From Sphingobacteriales bacterium (lineage in GTDB: Bacteria > Bacteroidota > Bacteroidia > Sphingobacteriales > Sphingobacteriaceae): a DNA stretch of 62,605 nt. Positions 35,762 to 44,498 of the stretch are shown piece by piece. Both the position numbers and the translations under genes were made by a program. Numbering within the stretch: the first letter of the stretch is position 1; each line of letters opens with the position of its first letter. The notes under the pieces are model-generated. The model made no database searches. It saw only the letters and a list, made by a program, of their open reading frames with translations, and had not been told where the DNA came from. Where the stretch lies: the NCBI GenBank assembly GCA_004293485.1, contig RDYW01000042.1, positions 1 to 62,605 on the forward strand, read 5' to 3'.

Positions 35762-35791
35762 CAAAATTATAAAGAAAATTGAATATGCAAA
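35762..35791 (-). promoter_or_regulatory. Promoter of the trp leader
   Basis: On the minus strand TTTG (35791-35788) and TAATTTTG (35769-35762) are 18 nt apart, matching the Bacteroidota promoter. Transcription would start about 35755-35757, so the leader peptide would be nearly leaderless. Confidence 0.65.
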
Positions 35792-35800
35792 ATTTTAAAT

Positions 35801-36250
35801 TTATTGGCTACCTAGCAGTGGCCTACCGCTTTGTAAAATTGCCACTACAATAACAATCAGTGCAAGCGTAAAATAAATGGCTATGGTGCGGTGTTTTAGT
35901 ACATCTGTTACCGCTTTTTTTGATTTGGCGTGGCCAATGGTTATAAGCACCATGGCCAGTAGCATCATAACTACGTGTTCTAAAGCCCAGTAACGTAGTG
36001 TTTGGTTTTTCATGGCTTCGCCCCAATTGTTCATGGCTACTTGGGTAATGTTGCTTAAAAAGTATAAAACTATACCGCCTAAAACTTGTGTGTGTACCGA
36101 TATCATGGCAAATAAATTTACCCTACGGTTGCCCTCGAAGTATTTTTTATTACCCAGCCAGCCCATAAATGCGCCAATAATAGCGGTTAAAACCAGTAAT
36201 AAAACTACGTAACGAAAGCCCGAGTGCAAGTGTTTGATAAAGTTGTACAT
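35801..36250 (-). CDS. Four-helix membrane protein, cytochrome b-like
   Basis: 149 residues with four transmembrane segments: about 11-31 (FRYVVLLLVLTAIIGAFMGW), 47-67, 85-106 and 120-142. His residues lie within or at the helices (KHLHSGFRY, SVHTQVLG, LEHVVMM, GHAK, KHRTIA), which is why similar Bacteroidota proteins are called cytochrome B, though haem binding is not shown. It sits between bioD and the trp leader, all on the minus strand. Function unknown. Confidence 0.7.
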   Translation of the reverse strand: MYNFIKHLHSGFRYVVLLLVLTAIIGAFMGWLGNKKYFEGNRRVNLFAMISVHTQVLGGIVLYFLSNITQVAMNNWGEAMKNQTLRYWALEHVVMMLLAMVLITIGHAKSKKAVTDVLKHRTIAIYFTLALIVIVVAILQSGRPLLGSQ

Positions 36251-36269
36251 ATTTATTTTTTAAGATGGT

Positions 36270-36887
36270 TCAAATATATAAAATTTGTTTGGCGTATTTT
36301 AATACGGTTTTTTTTGTAATCTCTTTTTCTAAACCGATGCGTAAAATACAAGGCAAGCCCGAGTGGTTTAAAATAAAGTTTTCGGTTTCGGGTACACGTT
36401 CGCCATTAAAAATTATACCCTTTACGGGGATGTTTCGGCTTTTTAATAGCTCGATAGATAATAAAGTGTGGTTAATGCTGCCCAAATAATTTTGGCTTAC
36501 AAGTATTACTTCTACATTAAGTTGGGCTATTAAATCTATCACCAAATTGGTGTTATTTAAAGGTACCATAAGGCCACCAGCACCTTCAATAACTAAATTA
36601 TTAGGGGATTGAGGGAGTTTAAAATCACTTAATTTTATTTCGATACCATCAATTTTTGCGGCTGCATGTGGCGATGCTGGCGTATTAAGGCGGTAGGCTT
36701 CGGGGTAAAAAATTGTTTTTGTGTTGCTAATTAATGCTTTTACGGTGTGGGTATCGGTTTGGTGCAGGTCGCCAGCTTGCACAGGTTTCCAATAATGGGC
36801 TTGTAGGGCCTCGGTTACAATTGCCGATGCAATGGTTTTACCTACATTAGTACCTATACCTGTGATAAAATATTTTTGTGCTTGCAA
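36270..36887 (-). CDS. bioD: Dethiobiotin synthetase
   Basis: 205 residues. It forms the ureido ring of dethiobiotin from DAPA, CO2 and ATP. The P-loop FITGIGTNVGKTIAS (residues 7-21), KPVQAGD and EGAGGLMVPL are visible. It uses the product of BioA, whose gene is 18 kb away at 54469-55734; biotin genes are thus scattered. It is 19 nt upstream of the membrane-protein gene. Confidence 0.93.
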   Translation of the reverse strand: MQAQKYFITGIGTNVGKTIASAIVTEALQAHYWKPVQAGDLHQTDTHTVKALISNTKTIFYPEAYRLNTPASPHAAAKIDGIEIKLSDFKLPQSPNNLVIEGAGGLMVPLNNTNLVIDLIAQLNVEVILVSQNYLGSINHTLLSIELLKSRNIPVKGIIFNGERVPETENFILNHSGLPCILRIGLEKEITKKTVLKYAKQILYI

Positions 36888-36989
36888 TGAATTTTGAGTT
36901 TAACTAACGTAATAGTTTGTTTTATAATTTTCATTAAAAATTAAAAAAAGAAAAAATATTTTTGTATTATGAAAGTTACAATTATCTAA

Positions 36990-39806
36990 TTACTTACTCA
37001 AATACATCGATTTATCTTTGTACAAAGTTATAAAATAAGGGTCATGTAAATCCTCAATAAAACGGATGGCTTCGCCGGTTGATTTCATTTCGGGGCCTAA
37101 CTCTTTGTTTACTTCTGGGAATTTATCGTACGAAAACACTGGTTCTTTTATAGCAAAGCCTTTTAGCTTGCGCTCGATGGTAAAATCTTTTATTTTTTTG
37201 GTGCCTAGCATTACTTTGGCAGCAATGTTTATGTAGGCTACATCGTAAGCCTTGGCAATAAATGGTACGGTACGCGATGCCCTTGGGTTGGCTTCTATTA
37301 CATACACTTCTTCGTTTTTAATGGCAAACTGCATGTTCATTAAACCTCTAATATCTAAGGCTCGGGCAATTTTTTCGGTGTATTGCTCCATTTTTTCAAT
37401 CACGCTGGCCGATAAGTTGAAAGGTGGAAGTACCGCACTAGAATCTCCCGAATGGATACCCGCTGGCTCTATATGCTCCATTAAACCAATAATATGCACC
37501 TCATCGCCATCAAAAATACAGTCCGACTCTGCTTCTTCGGCCCTATCTAAAAAATGATCAATCAAAACCCGATTGCCTGGCAACACGCCCAGTAATTTTA
37601 CTACTGCTTTTTCTAAATCTTCATCGTTAATTACAATGCTCATGCCTTGCCCACCAAGCACATAGCTAGGGCGCACCAATACAGGGTAACCCACTTTTTG
37701 CGCTACTTCAATTGCTTCTTCGGCGGTTTCGGCAACGCCATATTTGGGGTAAGGGATGTTTAAATCTTTCAATAAATCCGAAAACCTACCACGGTCTTCG
37801 GCAATATCCATATTTTTGTAGCTGGTGCCAATAATTTTTATACCGCTTTGGTACAGTTTTTCGGCCATTTTTAAAGCCGTTTGCCCGCCCAGTTGTACAA
37901 TTACGCCTTCGGGTTGCTCAAGGTCTATAATCTCGCGTACGTGTTCCCAAAATACGGGTTCAAAATATAGCTTATCGGCCATATTAAAATCGGTAGAAAC
38001 GGTTTCGGGGTTACAGTTTACCATTATCGATTCAAAGCCTTCTTCTTTAGCGGCAAGCAATCCGTGTACACACGAATAATCAAACTCTATCCCTTGGCCA
38101 ATGCGGTTTGGCCCCGAGCCTAGTACAATAATTTTCTTTTTGGGCGATGGGATAGATTCGTTTTCGCCTTCGTAAGTCGAGTAATAATACGGTGTTTTTG
38201 CGGGGAACTCGGCAGCGCAAGTATCCACCATTTTGTATACGCGGCGCAAGCCTAATTCTTTTCTTTTGTTATATACCTCGTCTTCGCTGGTATTGCCTAA
38301 TACGTAGGCTATTTGCACATCCGAAAATCCTTTTTGTTTTAGGGTTAATAAAAAATCTTTGGGTATATTGTTTATGGTATAGCGTTTTAGTTCTTGTTCT
38401 AAGGTTACCATTTCTTGTATTTGTAACAAAAACCATTTATCTATTTTGGTAACTTTACGTACCGATTCGATGGGTACGCCCATGCTTAATGCATCTTTTA
38501 AAGCAAATAAACGGTCCCAACTTGGGTGTTCTAGCTTTTGCATTACCTCATCAATATTGCGGTAGTGTTTACCATCGGCCCCAAGGCCAGCCCTACCAAT
38601 TTCTAAACTCTGGCAAGCTTTTTGTAACGCCTCGGAGAAAGAACGGCCAATACCCATTACCTCACCTACCGATTTCATTTGCAAGCCCAGTTCGGTATTT
38701 GCACCTTTAAATTTATCGAAATTCCAACGGGGTATTTTTACAATTACGTAATCTAAAGTAGGTTCAAAGTAGGCAGAGGTGGTTTTGGTAATCTGATTTT
38801 CGAGCTCATCTAAGTTATAACCAATGGCCAATTTAGCGGCAATTTTTGCAATGGGGTAACCTGTAGCTTTTGAGGCTAAGGCCGATGAACGAGATACACG
38901 AGGGTTAATTTCTATGGCAATAATATCGTCGTTGGCAGGGTTTACCGAAAACTGTACGTTACAGCCGCCGGCAAAATTACCTATGGCCTGCATCATTTTT
39001 ATAGCTTGGTTGCGCATATCTTGGTAGCAACGGTCGCTTAGTGTCATGGCTGGGGCAACGGTAATGCTATCGCCGGTGTGTATGCCCATAGGGTCAAAAT
39101 TTTCGATAGAGCAAATAATAATTACATTGTCTTTGCTATCGCGAAGCAACTCTAACTCGTATTCTTTCCATCCTATAACGGCTTGCTCTACCAATACTTC
39201 GTGGGTAGGCGAAGCCGTTAAACCACGGGTAAGGGCGCCATCAAAGTCATCTTTTTTGTGTACAAAACCACCGCCCGAGCCACCTAAAGTATATGACGGA
39301 CGAATAACCAGCGGAAAGCCAATTTTTTGTGCGGCCTCTTTACCCTCTAAAAACGAATTGGCAATTTGCGATGGCGCAACCCCTACCCCAATATCTACCA
39401 TCAATTGCCTAAACTCTTCGCGATTTTCGGTTTTTTCTATCGCATCAATATCTACGCCAATAATTTGTACACCGTGTTTTTTCCATACACCACGTTCGTC
39501 GGCCTCTTTACATAAGTTTAAAGCCGTTTGCCCGCCCATGGTGGGTAACACTGCATCTATTTTACGCTCTAGTAAAATTTTTTCGATACTGGCAACAGTT
39601 AAAGGCCACAGGTACACATTATCGCCAATAAGCTTATCGGTCATGATGGTGGCTGGGTTCGAGTTTATAATAGATACCTCGATGCCTTCTTCTTTTAAAG
39701 ATAAGGCGGCTTGTGAGCCCGAGTAATCAAATTCGCAAGCTTGACCGATAATAATGGGACCCGAACCTATAATAAGAACAGATTTTATGGAAGTATTTTT
39801 TGGCAT
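36990..39806 (-). CDS. carB: Carbamoyl-phosphate synthase large chain, short form
   Basis: 938 residues. Both ATP-grasp halves are complete (KSVLIIGSGPIIIGQACEFD and KKIIVLGSGPNRIGQGIEFD), making carbamoyl phosphate from bicarbonate, ammonia and 2 ATP for pyrimidines and arginine. The protein ends soon after ELGPEMKSTGEAIRFIED, so the C-terminal ~130-residue MGS-like allosteric domain of the E. coli enzyme (1073 residues) is missing. UMP or ornithine control through that domain is therefore not expected. carA is not adjacent. Confidence 0.95.
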   Translation of the reverse strand: MPKNTSIKSVLIIGSGPIIIGQACEFDYSGSQAALSLKEEGIEVSIINSNPATIMTDKLIGDNVYLWPLTVASIEKILLERKIDAVLPTMGGQTALNLCKEADERGVWKKHGVQIIGVDIDAIEKTENREEFRQLMVDIGVGVAPSQIANSFLEGKEAAQKIGFPLVIRPSYTLGGSGGGFVHKKDDFDGALTRGLTASPTHEVLVEQAVIGWKEYELELLRDSKDNVIIICSIENFDPMGIHTGDSITVAPAMTLSDRCYQDMRNQAIKMMQAIGNFAGGCNVQFSVNPANDDIIAIEINPRVSRSSALASKATGYPIAKIAAKLAIGYNLDELENQITKTTSAYFEPTLDYVIVKIPRWNFDKFKGANTELGLQMKSVGEVMGIGRSFSEALQKACQSLEIGRAGLGADGKHYRNIDEVMQKLEHPSWDRLFALKDALSMGVPIESVRKVTKIDKWFLLQIQEMVTLEQELKRYTINNIPKDFLLTLKQKGFSDVQIAYVLGNTSEDEVYNKRKELGLRRVYKMVDTCAAEFPAKTPYYYSTYEGENESIPSPKKKIIVLGSGPNRIGQGIEFDYSCVHGLLAAKEEGFESIMVNCNPETVSTDFNMADKLYFEPVFWEHVREIIDLEQPEGVIVQLGGQTALKMAEKLYQSGIKIIGTSYKNMDIAEDRGRFSDLLKDLNIPYPKYGVAETAEEAIEVAQKVGYPVLVRPSYVLGGQGMSIVINDEDLEKAVVKLLGVLPGNRVLIDHFLDRAEEAESDCIFDGDEVHIIGLMEHIEPAGIHSGDSSAVLPPFNLSASVIEKMEQYTEKIARALDIRGLMNMQFAIKNEEVYVIEANPRASRTVPFIAKAYDVAYINIAAKVMLGTKKIKDFTIERKLKGFAIKEPVFSYDKFPEVNKELGPEMKSTGEAIRFIEDLHDPYFITLYKDKSMYLSK

Positions 39807-40142
39807 ACGTGTGTATTAATGTTGGGCTTTGGTGTTATACATTTAAGAAAACCACATTTTATAGTTTGGGAGGCAAAGTTATAAGAATTGAGGTATTTTT
39901 TTTAGGAATTTTTTGGGGAACTTTACGAGCAGTACACTTAAAGCAACATCAATTTGTTAACCCACCGTTTAATTTATTATCATCAACCAAATTAAAAATT
40001 TCGGATAAAAATTTAAAGCTTATTTTAACATAAAATAATTTGCTCAAATAAATAAAAATGGTTAATTTGATATCAACATAAAATCCCTAAAATTGCACCA
40101 TATATTAAACTATACTTACAGCTGTATTAAGCTAATTTTTTA
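39807..40142. other. Divergent intergenic region with carB promoter box
   Basis: 336 nt between carB (-) and the arginase-like gene (+). A minus-strand TAACTTTG box (39881-39874) could be the carB -7 element. A 77-codon plus frame starting at 39800 has no family features and is probably chance. Confidence 0.45.
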
Positions 40143-41324
40143 ATGTCATTATCCGATTTTTTTTCGCCAGTAAATGTAACCGATTTTACACCTAAAAATG
40201 GTTTTTATAGTTGCCAGTTAGGTGCAGTAATTCACAGCTATAAAACCGATTTTCCGGAACTTGAAAGTAACAAATTTACCCTAGCCATTTTTGGGGTAAA
40301 GGATGATAGAGGCACCATAAATAACCAAGGATGTGGGCTTGGAGCCGATTATGTGCGTTCAAAATTATACTCATTAAACGAATCGAACGTTAAAACCAGC
40401 ATCGTTGATTTAGGTAATATACTTCCAGGCCATCAACTTAGCGATACCTACATTGCCGTTAAAACCGTTGTGGCCGAATTGATAAAACTAAACATTGTAC
40501 CTATTATATTGGGTGGCAGCCACGATATTACCTACGCTCAATACCTTGCTTATGAGACTTTAGAGCAAAATGTGGATTTGGTAGTTATTGATTCTTATTT
40601 TGATATGGATGAAAACCAAAACCAAAATTTGGAAACAAATTCAGTAGCATATCTTAATAAAATATTTTTACATGAACCTAATTATTTGTTCAACTTTAGT
40701 AATATTGGCTACCAAACATATTTTGTAAGCCAAGATAGCTTACGCACTATGGATAAGTTGTTTTTTGATGCACAACGATTGGGCGAAGTAAGTGGTATGG
40801 TACACCTTGCCGAGCCCACCATACGCAATGCCAACATGTTAAGTTTTGATATTAATAGCGTAAAAGCTGCCGATGCTATGGGTAATGCAAACGCAAACCC
40901 GAATGGATTTTATGCCCACGAAGCCTGCCAACTGTGTAAATATGCGGGTTATAACGATAAGCTAACATCAATAGGTTTTTACGAATTTAACCCTGCTTAC
41001 GATACCAATGGACAAACGGCAATGCTACTAGCTCAAATGATTTGGTGTTTTATAGATGGCTTTTATAGCCGAAAAAATGATATTCCGCTACTACACAAGT
41101 CGGATTATGTAACTTACAAAACCAGTTTAAAAACCGATGTACACGAACTTATATTTGTTAAAAGTAAAAAAACCAATCGGTGGTGGATGCAAGTACCATA
41201 CCCTCATACAGTGTCCAAAAACGAACGTTTCCATTTGGTACCCTGCCATTATAACGATTACCAGTTGGCCTTAAAAGGCGAAATGCCAAATTTGTGGTGG
41301 CGTACTTATCAAAAATTAAATTAA
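40143..41324 (+). CDS. Arginase/formimidoylglutamase-fold protein with altered metal site
   Basis: 393 residues. The ureohydrolase motifs are recognisable but changed: GGSHD (His127), DSYFD (Asp150, Tyr152, Asp154) and SFDIN (Asp236, Asn238). Compared with arginase, the ligands of Mn_A (His, Asp, Asp, Asp) are kept while two Mn_B ligands (His and Asp) are replaced by Tyr152 and Asn238. Similar Bacteroidota proteins are annotated as formimidoylglutamase, but no hut genes are nearby. Activity is uncertain. The TlpA-like gene follows after 7 nt. Confidence 0.75.
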   Translation: MSLSDFFSPVNVTDFTPKNGFYSCQLGAVIHSYKTDFPELESNKFTLAIFGVKDDRGTINNQGCGLGADYVRSKLYSLNESNVKTSIVDLGNILPGHQLSDTYIAVKTVVAELIKLNIVPIILGGSHDITYAQYLAYETLEQNVDLVVIDSYFDMDENQNQNLETNSVAYLNKIFLHEPNYLFNFSNIGYQTYFVSQDSLRTMDKLFFDAQRLGEVSGMVHLAEPTIRNANMLSFDINSVKAADAMGNANANPNGFYAHEACQLCKYAGYNDKLTSIGFYEFNPAYDTNGQTAMLLAQMIWCFIDGFYSRKNDIPLLHKSDYVTYKTSLKTDVHELIFVKSKKTNRWWMQVPYPHTVSKNERFHLVPCHYNDYQLALKGEMPNLWWRTYQKLN

Positions 41325-41331
41325 CGTAATT

Positions 41332-42462
41332 ATGAAAAAAAAAATCTTTCTAATCATTGCTTTACTGCCTTATGTTTTACTTGCACAAAACAATTTTAAC
41401 CTAAGCATACAATCTAAAAACGTATCGGCCAAAGCTAAAATGTATTTGGCTTATCAAGAAAACGGGGCGCAGCAAATAGCAAGTTCCAAAATCGAAAAAG
41501 ATATTTTTAAATTTGATTTAAAACTAATTGAGCCTTCGTTTGCGGTTTTAATTTTAGATGCCCAAGGCAACCTAAGTGCCGAAGAGGCATTTAAAAAAGA
41601 TGCTTTTCGTTTATTTATAGAGCCTTCAAAAATGGATGCTTTTTTTAAAGATTCGGTAAAATTTGCCACGGTAAGCAATTCAATAATACAAAATGAGTAT
41701 ATACAATTTAACAATTATACCCTCCCATTTGATAAGCAGCTATACGCACTCGAACAAGAGTTTACCAAACTACCGCAAGATAAAAAAGCCGATACCGCAG
41801 TAAATAACTCGCTTAAAACAAGGTTTTTAGATATTAGCCAGCAGCGTAAAACTTTAATAAAACAGTTTTTTAACGATTACCCTAACTCGTACATTAGTTT
41901 ATTTATGCTTAACAGCGAGTTTGGTGGCGATAAAATGGATTTAACTATTTTCGAGCCTTTATTTAATAATTTAAGTAAAAAAGTTAAAAATACTGGTTTA
42001 GGTAAATACATTAACGAGCAGATAAATGCCAATAAATACACATCGATAGGTAGTATAGCTCCCGATTTTACACAACAAACGCCCGAAGGCAAAGAAATAA
42101 AACTTTCGGATTTTAGAGGTAAATATATACTGCTTGATTTTTGGGCTTCGTGGTGCGGCCCATGTAGGCAAGAAAATCCTGCGGTAGTAAGCGCATTTCA
42201 AAAATTTAAAAATAAAAACTTTACCGTTTTGGGCGTTTCGCTCGATAAAGCCAAAGCTCCTTGGGTAAAAGCAATTGCCGATGATGGCTTGGCTTGGGCG
42301 CATGTATCGAGTCTCAATTATTTTTATGGTAAAGAGGTGGTGTTGTATGGCATAAAAAGCATCCCACAAAATTTTTTAATAAGCCCTGATGGCAAAATTA
42401 TTGCTAAAAATTTAAGAGGCGACGAACTAAAAAGTAAACTTGAAGAAATTTTAGGTAAATAA
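41332..42462 (+). CDS. TlpA-like thiol-disulfide oxidoreductase with DUF4369-type N-terminus
   Basis: 376 residues. A signal peptide (about 1-18, ending LLAQ), then a DUF4369-like beta domain (about 20-115), a helical linker and a C-terminal thioredoxin/AhpC-TSA domain starting IAPDFTQQTPEGKEIKLSDF, with active site WASWCGPCRQENP and the cis-Pro region GIKSIPQNFLI. It would reduce disulfides of periplasmic proteins. It is 7 nt after the arginase-like gene, so probably one transcript. Confidence 0.9.
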   Translation: MKKKIFLIIALLPYVLLAQNNFNLSIQSKNVSAKAKMYLAYQENGAQQIASSKIEKDIFKFDLKLIEPSFAVLILDAQGNLSAEEAFKKDAFRLFIEPSKMDAFFKDSVKFATVSNSIIQNEYIQFNNYTLPFDKQLYALEQEFTKLPQDKKADTAVNNSLKTRFLDISQQRKTLIKQFFNDYPNSYISLFMLNSEFGGDKMDLTIFEPLFNNLSKKVKNTGLGKYINEQINANKYTSIGSIAPDFTQQTPEGKEIKLSDFRGKYILLDFWASWCGPCRQENPAVVSAFQKFKNKNFTVLGVSLDKAKAPWVKAIADDGLAWAHVSSLNYFYGKEVVLYGIKSIPQNFLISPDGKIIAKNLRGDELKSKLEEILGK

Positions 42463-42570
42463 AAAAGTAGCATAGAGGTAAAAAAACTAAGAAACATAGA
42501 CATTAAAAAAATTAAATTTACCTTTTGAATAAGTACAAAAACTACAAGCAAAAAAATTAAACTTTCTTAA

Positions 42571-43248
42571 ATGATCAAAAAACACTTACCAAACATTTTA
42601 ACTTGTGCTAACCTTTTAACTGGTTGTGTGGGCGTTGTACATGCTTTTAAAGGCAACCTTAAATTGATGGTATTTTTTGTTTTAGCATGTAGCATTTTTG
42701 ATTTTTTTGATGGCTTTACTGCCAGAATACTAAATGTAAAATCGGATATTGGTAAAGAGTTGGATAGCCTAGCCGATGTAATAAGTTTTGGTTTTTTGCC
42801 AAGTGTACTTTTTTATCAACTGCTATTACAAAACCACGAATCACCTGATTGGTTGCCTTATTTTGGGTTTTTTATAATAGTATTTTCGGCATTAAGGCTA
42901 GCCAAGTTTAACATTGATAGCCGGCAATCCGAAAATTTTATAGGTTTAAACACCCCTACAAATGCATTTTTTGTAGTATCCTTACCCTATCTTATTGCTG
43001 ATTTCGAATTTGTAAGTAAGCCTTATTTTTTATTGGTTTTAATACTGGTTTTAAGCTATTTGTTGGTAAGTAATATCAAGTTATTTAGTTTAAAATTATG
43101 CTCAACCAGTTGGCAAGCCAATAAATACAAATACATTTTTTTAATTTGTTCGGCAGTTTCCTTATCATTTCTTATGTTTGCGGCAGTACCCATTATTTTA
43201 ATTTTATACTTCGTTTTTTCACAACTACATTTTAAATACCAAACATGA
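42571..43248 (+). CDS. pssA: CDP-diacylglycerol-serine O-phosphatidyltransferase
   Basis: A 225-residue integral membrane enzyme making phosphatidylserine, the precursor of phosphatidylethanolamine. The CDP-alcohol phosphotransferase motif is complete: DFFDGFTAR, then GKELDSLAD (DxxDGxxAR...GxxxDxxxD). About six to seven transmembrane segments. Its last codons overlap the purS start (ATGA). A psd gene is not in the window. Confidence 0.93.
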   Translation: MIKKHLPNILTCANLLTGCVGVVHAFKGNLKLMVFFVLACSIFDFFDGFTARILNVKSDIGKELDSLADVISFGFLPSVLFYQLLLQNHESPDWLPYFGFFIIVFSALRLAKFNIDSRQSENFIGLNTPTNAFFVVSLPYLIADFEFVSKPYFLLVLILVLSYLLVSNIKLFSLKLCSTSWQANKYKYIFLICSAVSLSFLMFAAVPIILILYFVFSQLHFKYQT

Positions 43249-43496
43249 AATTTTTAGCAGCCATAAATGTAATGCCCCTTAAAGAAATATTAGACCCTCA
43301 AGGCAAAGCCGTTACAGGAAGTATGAAAAACTTAGGTTTACCCGAAATTCAAAATGTACGCATAGGTCGCCACATTACCCTCGAAATTGAAGCCGAAACC
43401 GAAACTTTAGCTTGTAAAAAAGTAGAACTAGCTTGTAAAAACTTATTGGCCAACATGATAATGGAAAACTTCACTTTTCAATTAAAAATAATTTAA
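43245..43496 (+). CDS. purS: Phosphoribosylformylglycinamidine synthase subunit PurS
   Basis: 83 residues: MKFLAAINVMPLKEILDPQG, then VTGSMKNLGLPEIQNVRIGR, typical of PurS, the small bridging subunit of the PurSQL complex in purine synthesis. purQ and purL are elsewhere. Its start overlaps the pssA stop by ATGA, so translation is probably coupled to a lipid-synthesis gene. Confidence 0.92.
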   Translation: MKFLAAINVMPLKEILDPQGKAVTGSMKNLGLPEIQNVRIGRHITLEIEAETETLACKKVELACKNLLANMIMENFTFQLKII

Positions 43497-43572
43497 AATT
43501 CAAAAAGCTTTAATAGCGTTTTAAGACACGGTTTACAGCCCACAATTTGTGTACAACCTCAACCTCCAAAAT

Positions 43573-43932
43573 CTAAAAAGTATCTTTTTCGTATCTTAAT
43601 CTTGTATAAAGAAAATCTAATACAGGCAAAATGCTAAGTAGTTTTTTTTCAATTTCTTTAATTTGAGTGCCCGATTGGGCGTAATTTTCTATCTTAGTAA
43701 AACTATCTTTAATGCTATGCAAGCCAAACATGGTAAATGTTGGTTTAATTTTGTGTGCAATTTGAGAAATATGTTGATAGTTTTTTTCTACTATGGCTTT
43801 TTGGATAGACGTAATTTGTGGAGGTGTTTGGCTTAAAAACATATCTATCATTTCATCCATAAATTCTTTATCGCCATCGGCAATGGTTGCCAAATATTCT
43901 AAATTAAATTCTGGTAGTAAGTTATCATTCAT
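43573..43932 (-). CDS. Hpt domain protein (histidine phosphotransfer)
   Basis: 119 residues, mostly helical. The phosphorylatable His is in IAHKIKPTFTMFGL, the HxxKP motif of Hpt domains. It would pass phosphate between response-regulator receivers in a multistep phosphorelay. No kinase or regulator is next to it, so partners are unknown. It is 7 nt after folK and likely co-transcribed. Confidence 0.85.
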   Translation of the reverse strand: MNDNLLPEFNLEYLATIADGDKEFMDEMIDMFLSQTPPQITSIQKAIVEKNYQHISQIAHKIKPTFTMFGLHSIKDSFTKIENYAQSGTQIKEIEKKLLSILPVLDFLYTRLRYEKDTF

Positions 43933-43939
43933 CAGCTTG

Positions 43940-44425
43940 TCAAAAAATAATTTTAAAAACTTCTAATTCATCATTACAAAGTAAACATAATTCGTTCATA
44001 TTTTTACCTAATACTGGATGTATAAATTGTGGTGCAATTTCGTTAAGTGGCAATAAGGCAAATTTACGATTATGCAGAAGCGGATGCGGTATAGTAAGCT
44101 TATCGTCGTTTACAAGCAAATCATTATAAAAAAGTATGTCAATATCCATTGTGCGGGCACCCCATTTTTCGAGCCGTTGGCGCTTAAAATAATTTTCAAT
44201 CTCAAAAATTTGGGCTAAAATATCGTGTGGTTTTAATGTGCTGTGGCATATAACTAACTGGTTTAAAAAATTAGGTTGTTCTTTGTTTCCCCATGCAGCA
44301 CTTTCATATACACTCGAATAGCTATTAACTATACCTACTTTTTTGGTTAGCATTGTAATAGCAATCGATATATTTTGTAATTTATTTCCTAAATTACAGC
44401 CAAGCAATAAAAAAACCTTATTCAT
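43940..44425 (-). CDS. folK: HPPK: 2-amino-4-hydroxy-6-hydroxymethyldihydropteridine pyrophosphokinase
   Basis: 161 residues; transfers pyrophosphate from ATP to the pterin in folate synthesis. Signatures: VFLLLGCNLGNKLQNI, YESAAWGNKEQPNFLNQLV, and RTMDIDILFYNDLLVNDD with IPHPLLHNRKFALLPL. It is divergent from sppA, which starts 73 nt away. Confidence 0.95.
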   Translation of the reverse strand: MNKVFLLLGCNLGNKLQNISIAITMLTKKVGIVNSYSSVYESAAWGNKEQPNFLNQLVICHSTLKPHDILAQIFEIENYFKRQRLEKWGARTMDIDILFYNDLLVNDDKLTIPHPLLHNRKFALLPLNEIAPQFIHPVLGKNMNELCLLCNDELEVFKIIF

Positions 44426-44461
44426 ATAAGTAACAATGGCATTAAATGTAGGTCTTAATTT

Positions 44462-44469
44462 TATATTTG
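44462..44469 (+). promoter_or_regulatory. Probable -7 box TATATTTG of sppA
   Basis: It matches TAnnTTTG, 29 nt before the sppA ATG, in the short divergent gap with folK. Confidence 0.5.
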
Positions 44470-44498
44470 TGCTAATATATTTTTATTTATAGTTCAGT

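Noticed and set aside
39046-39726. 226-codon open frame antisense to carB
   Set aside because: Codon composition mirrors the carB frame; a shadow of a conserved gene.
39800-40033. 77-codon plus-strand frame upstream of the arginase-like gene
   Set aside because: Begins inside the carB start region antisense, lacks family features and overlaps the likely carB promoter.
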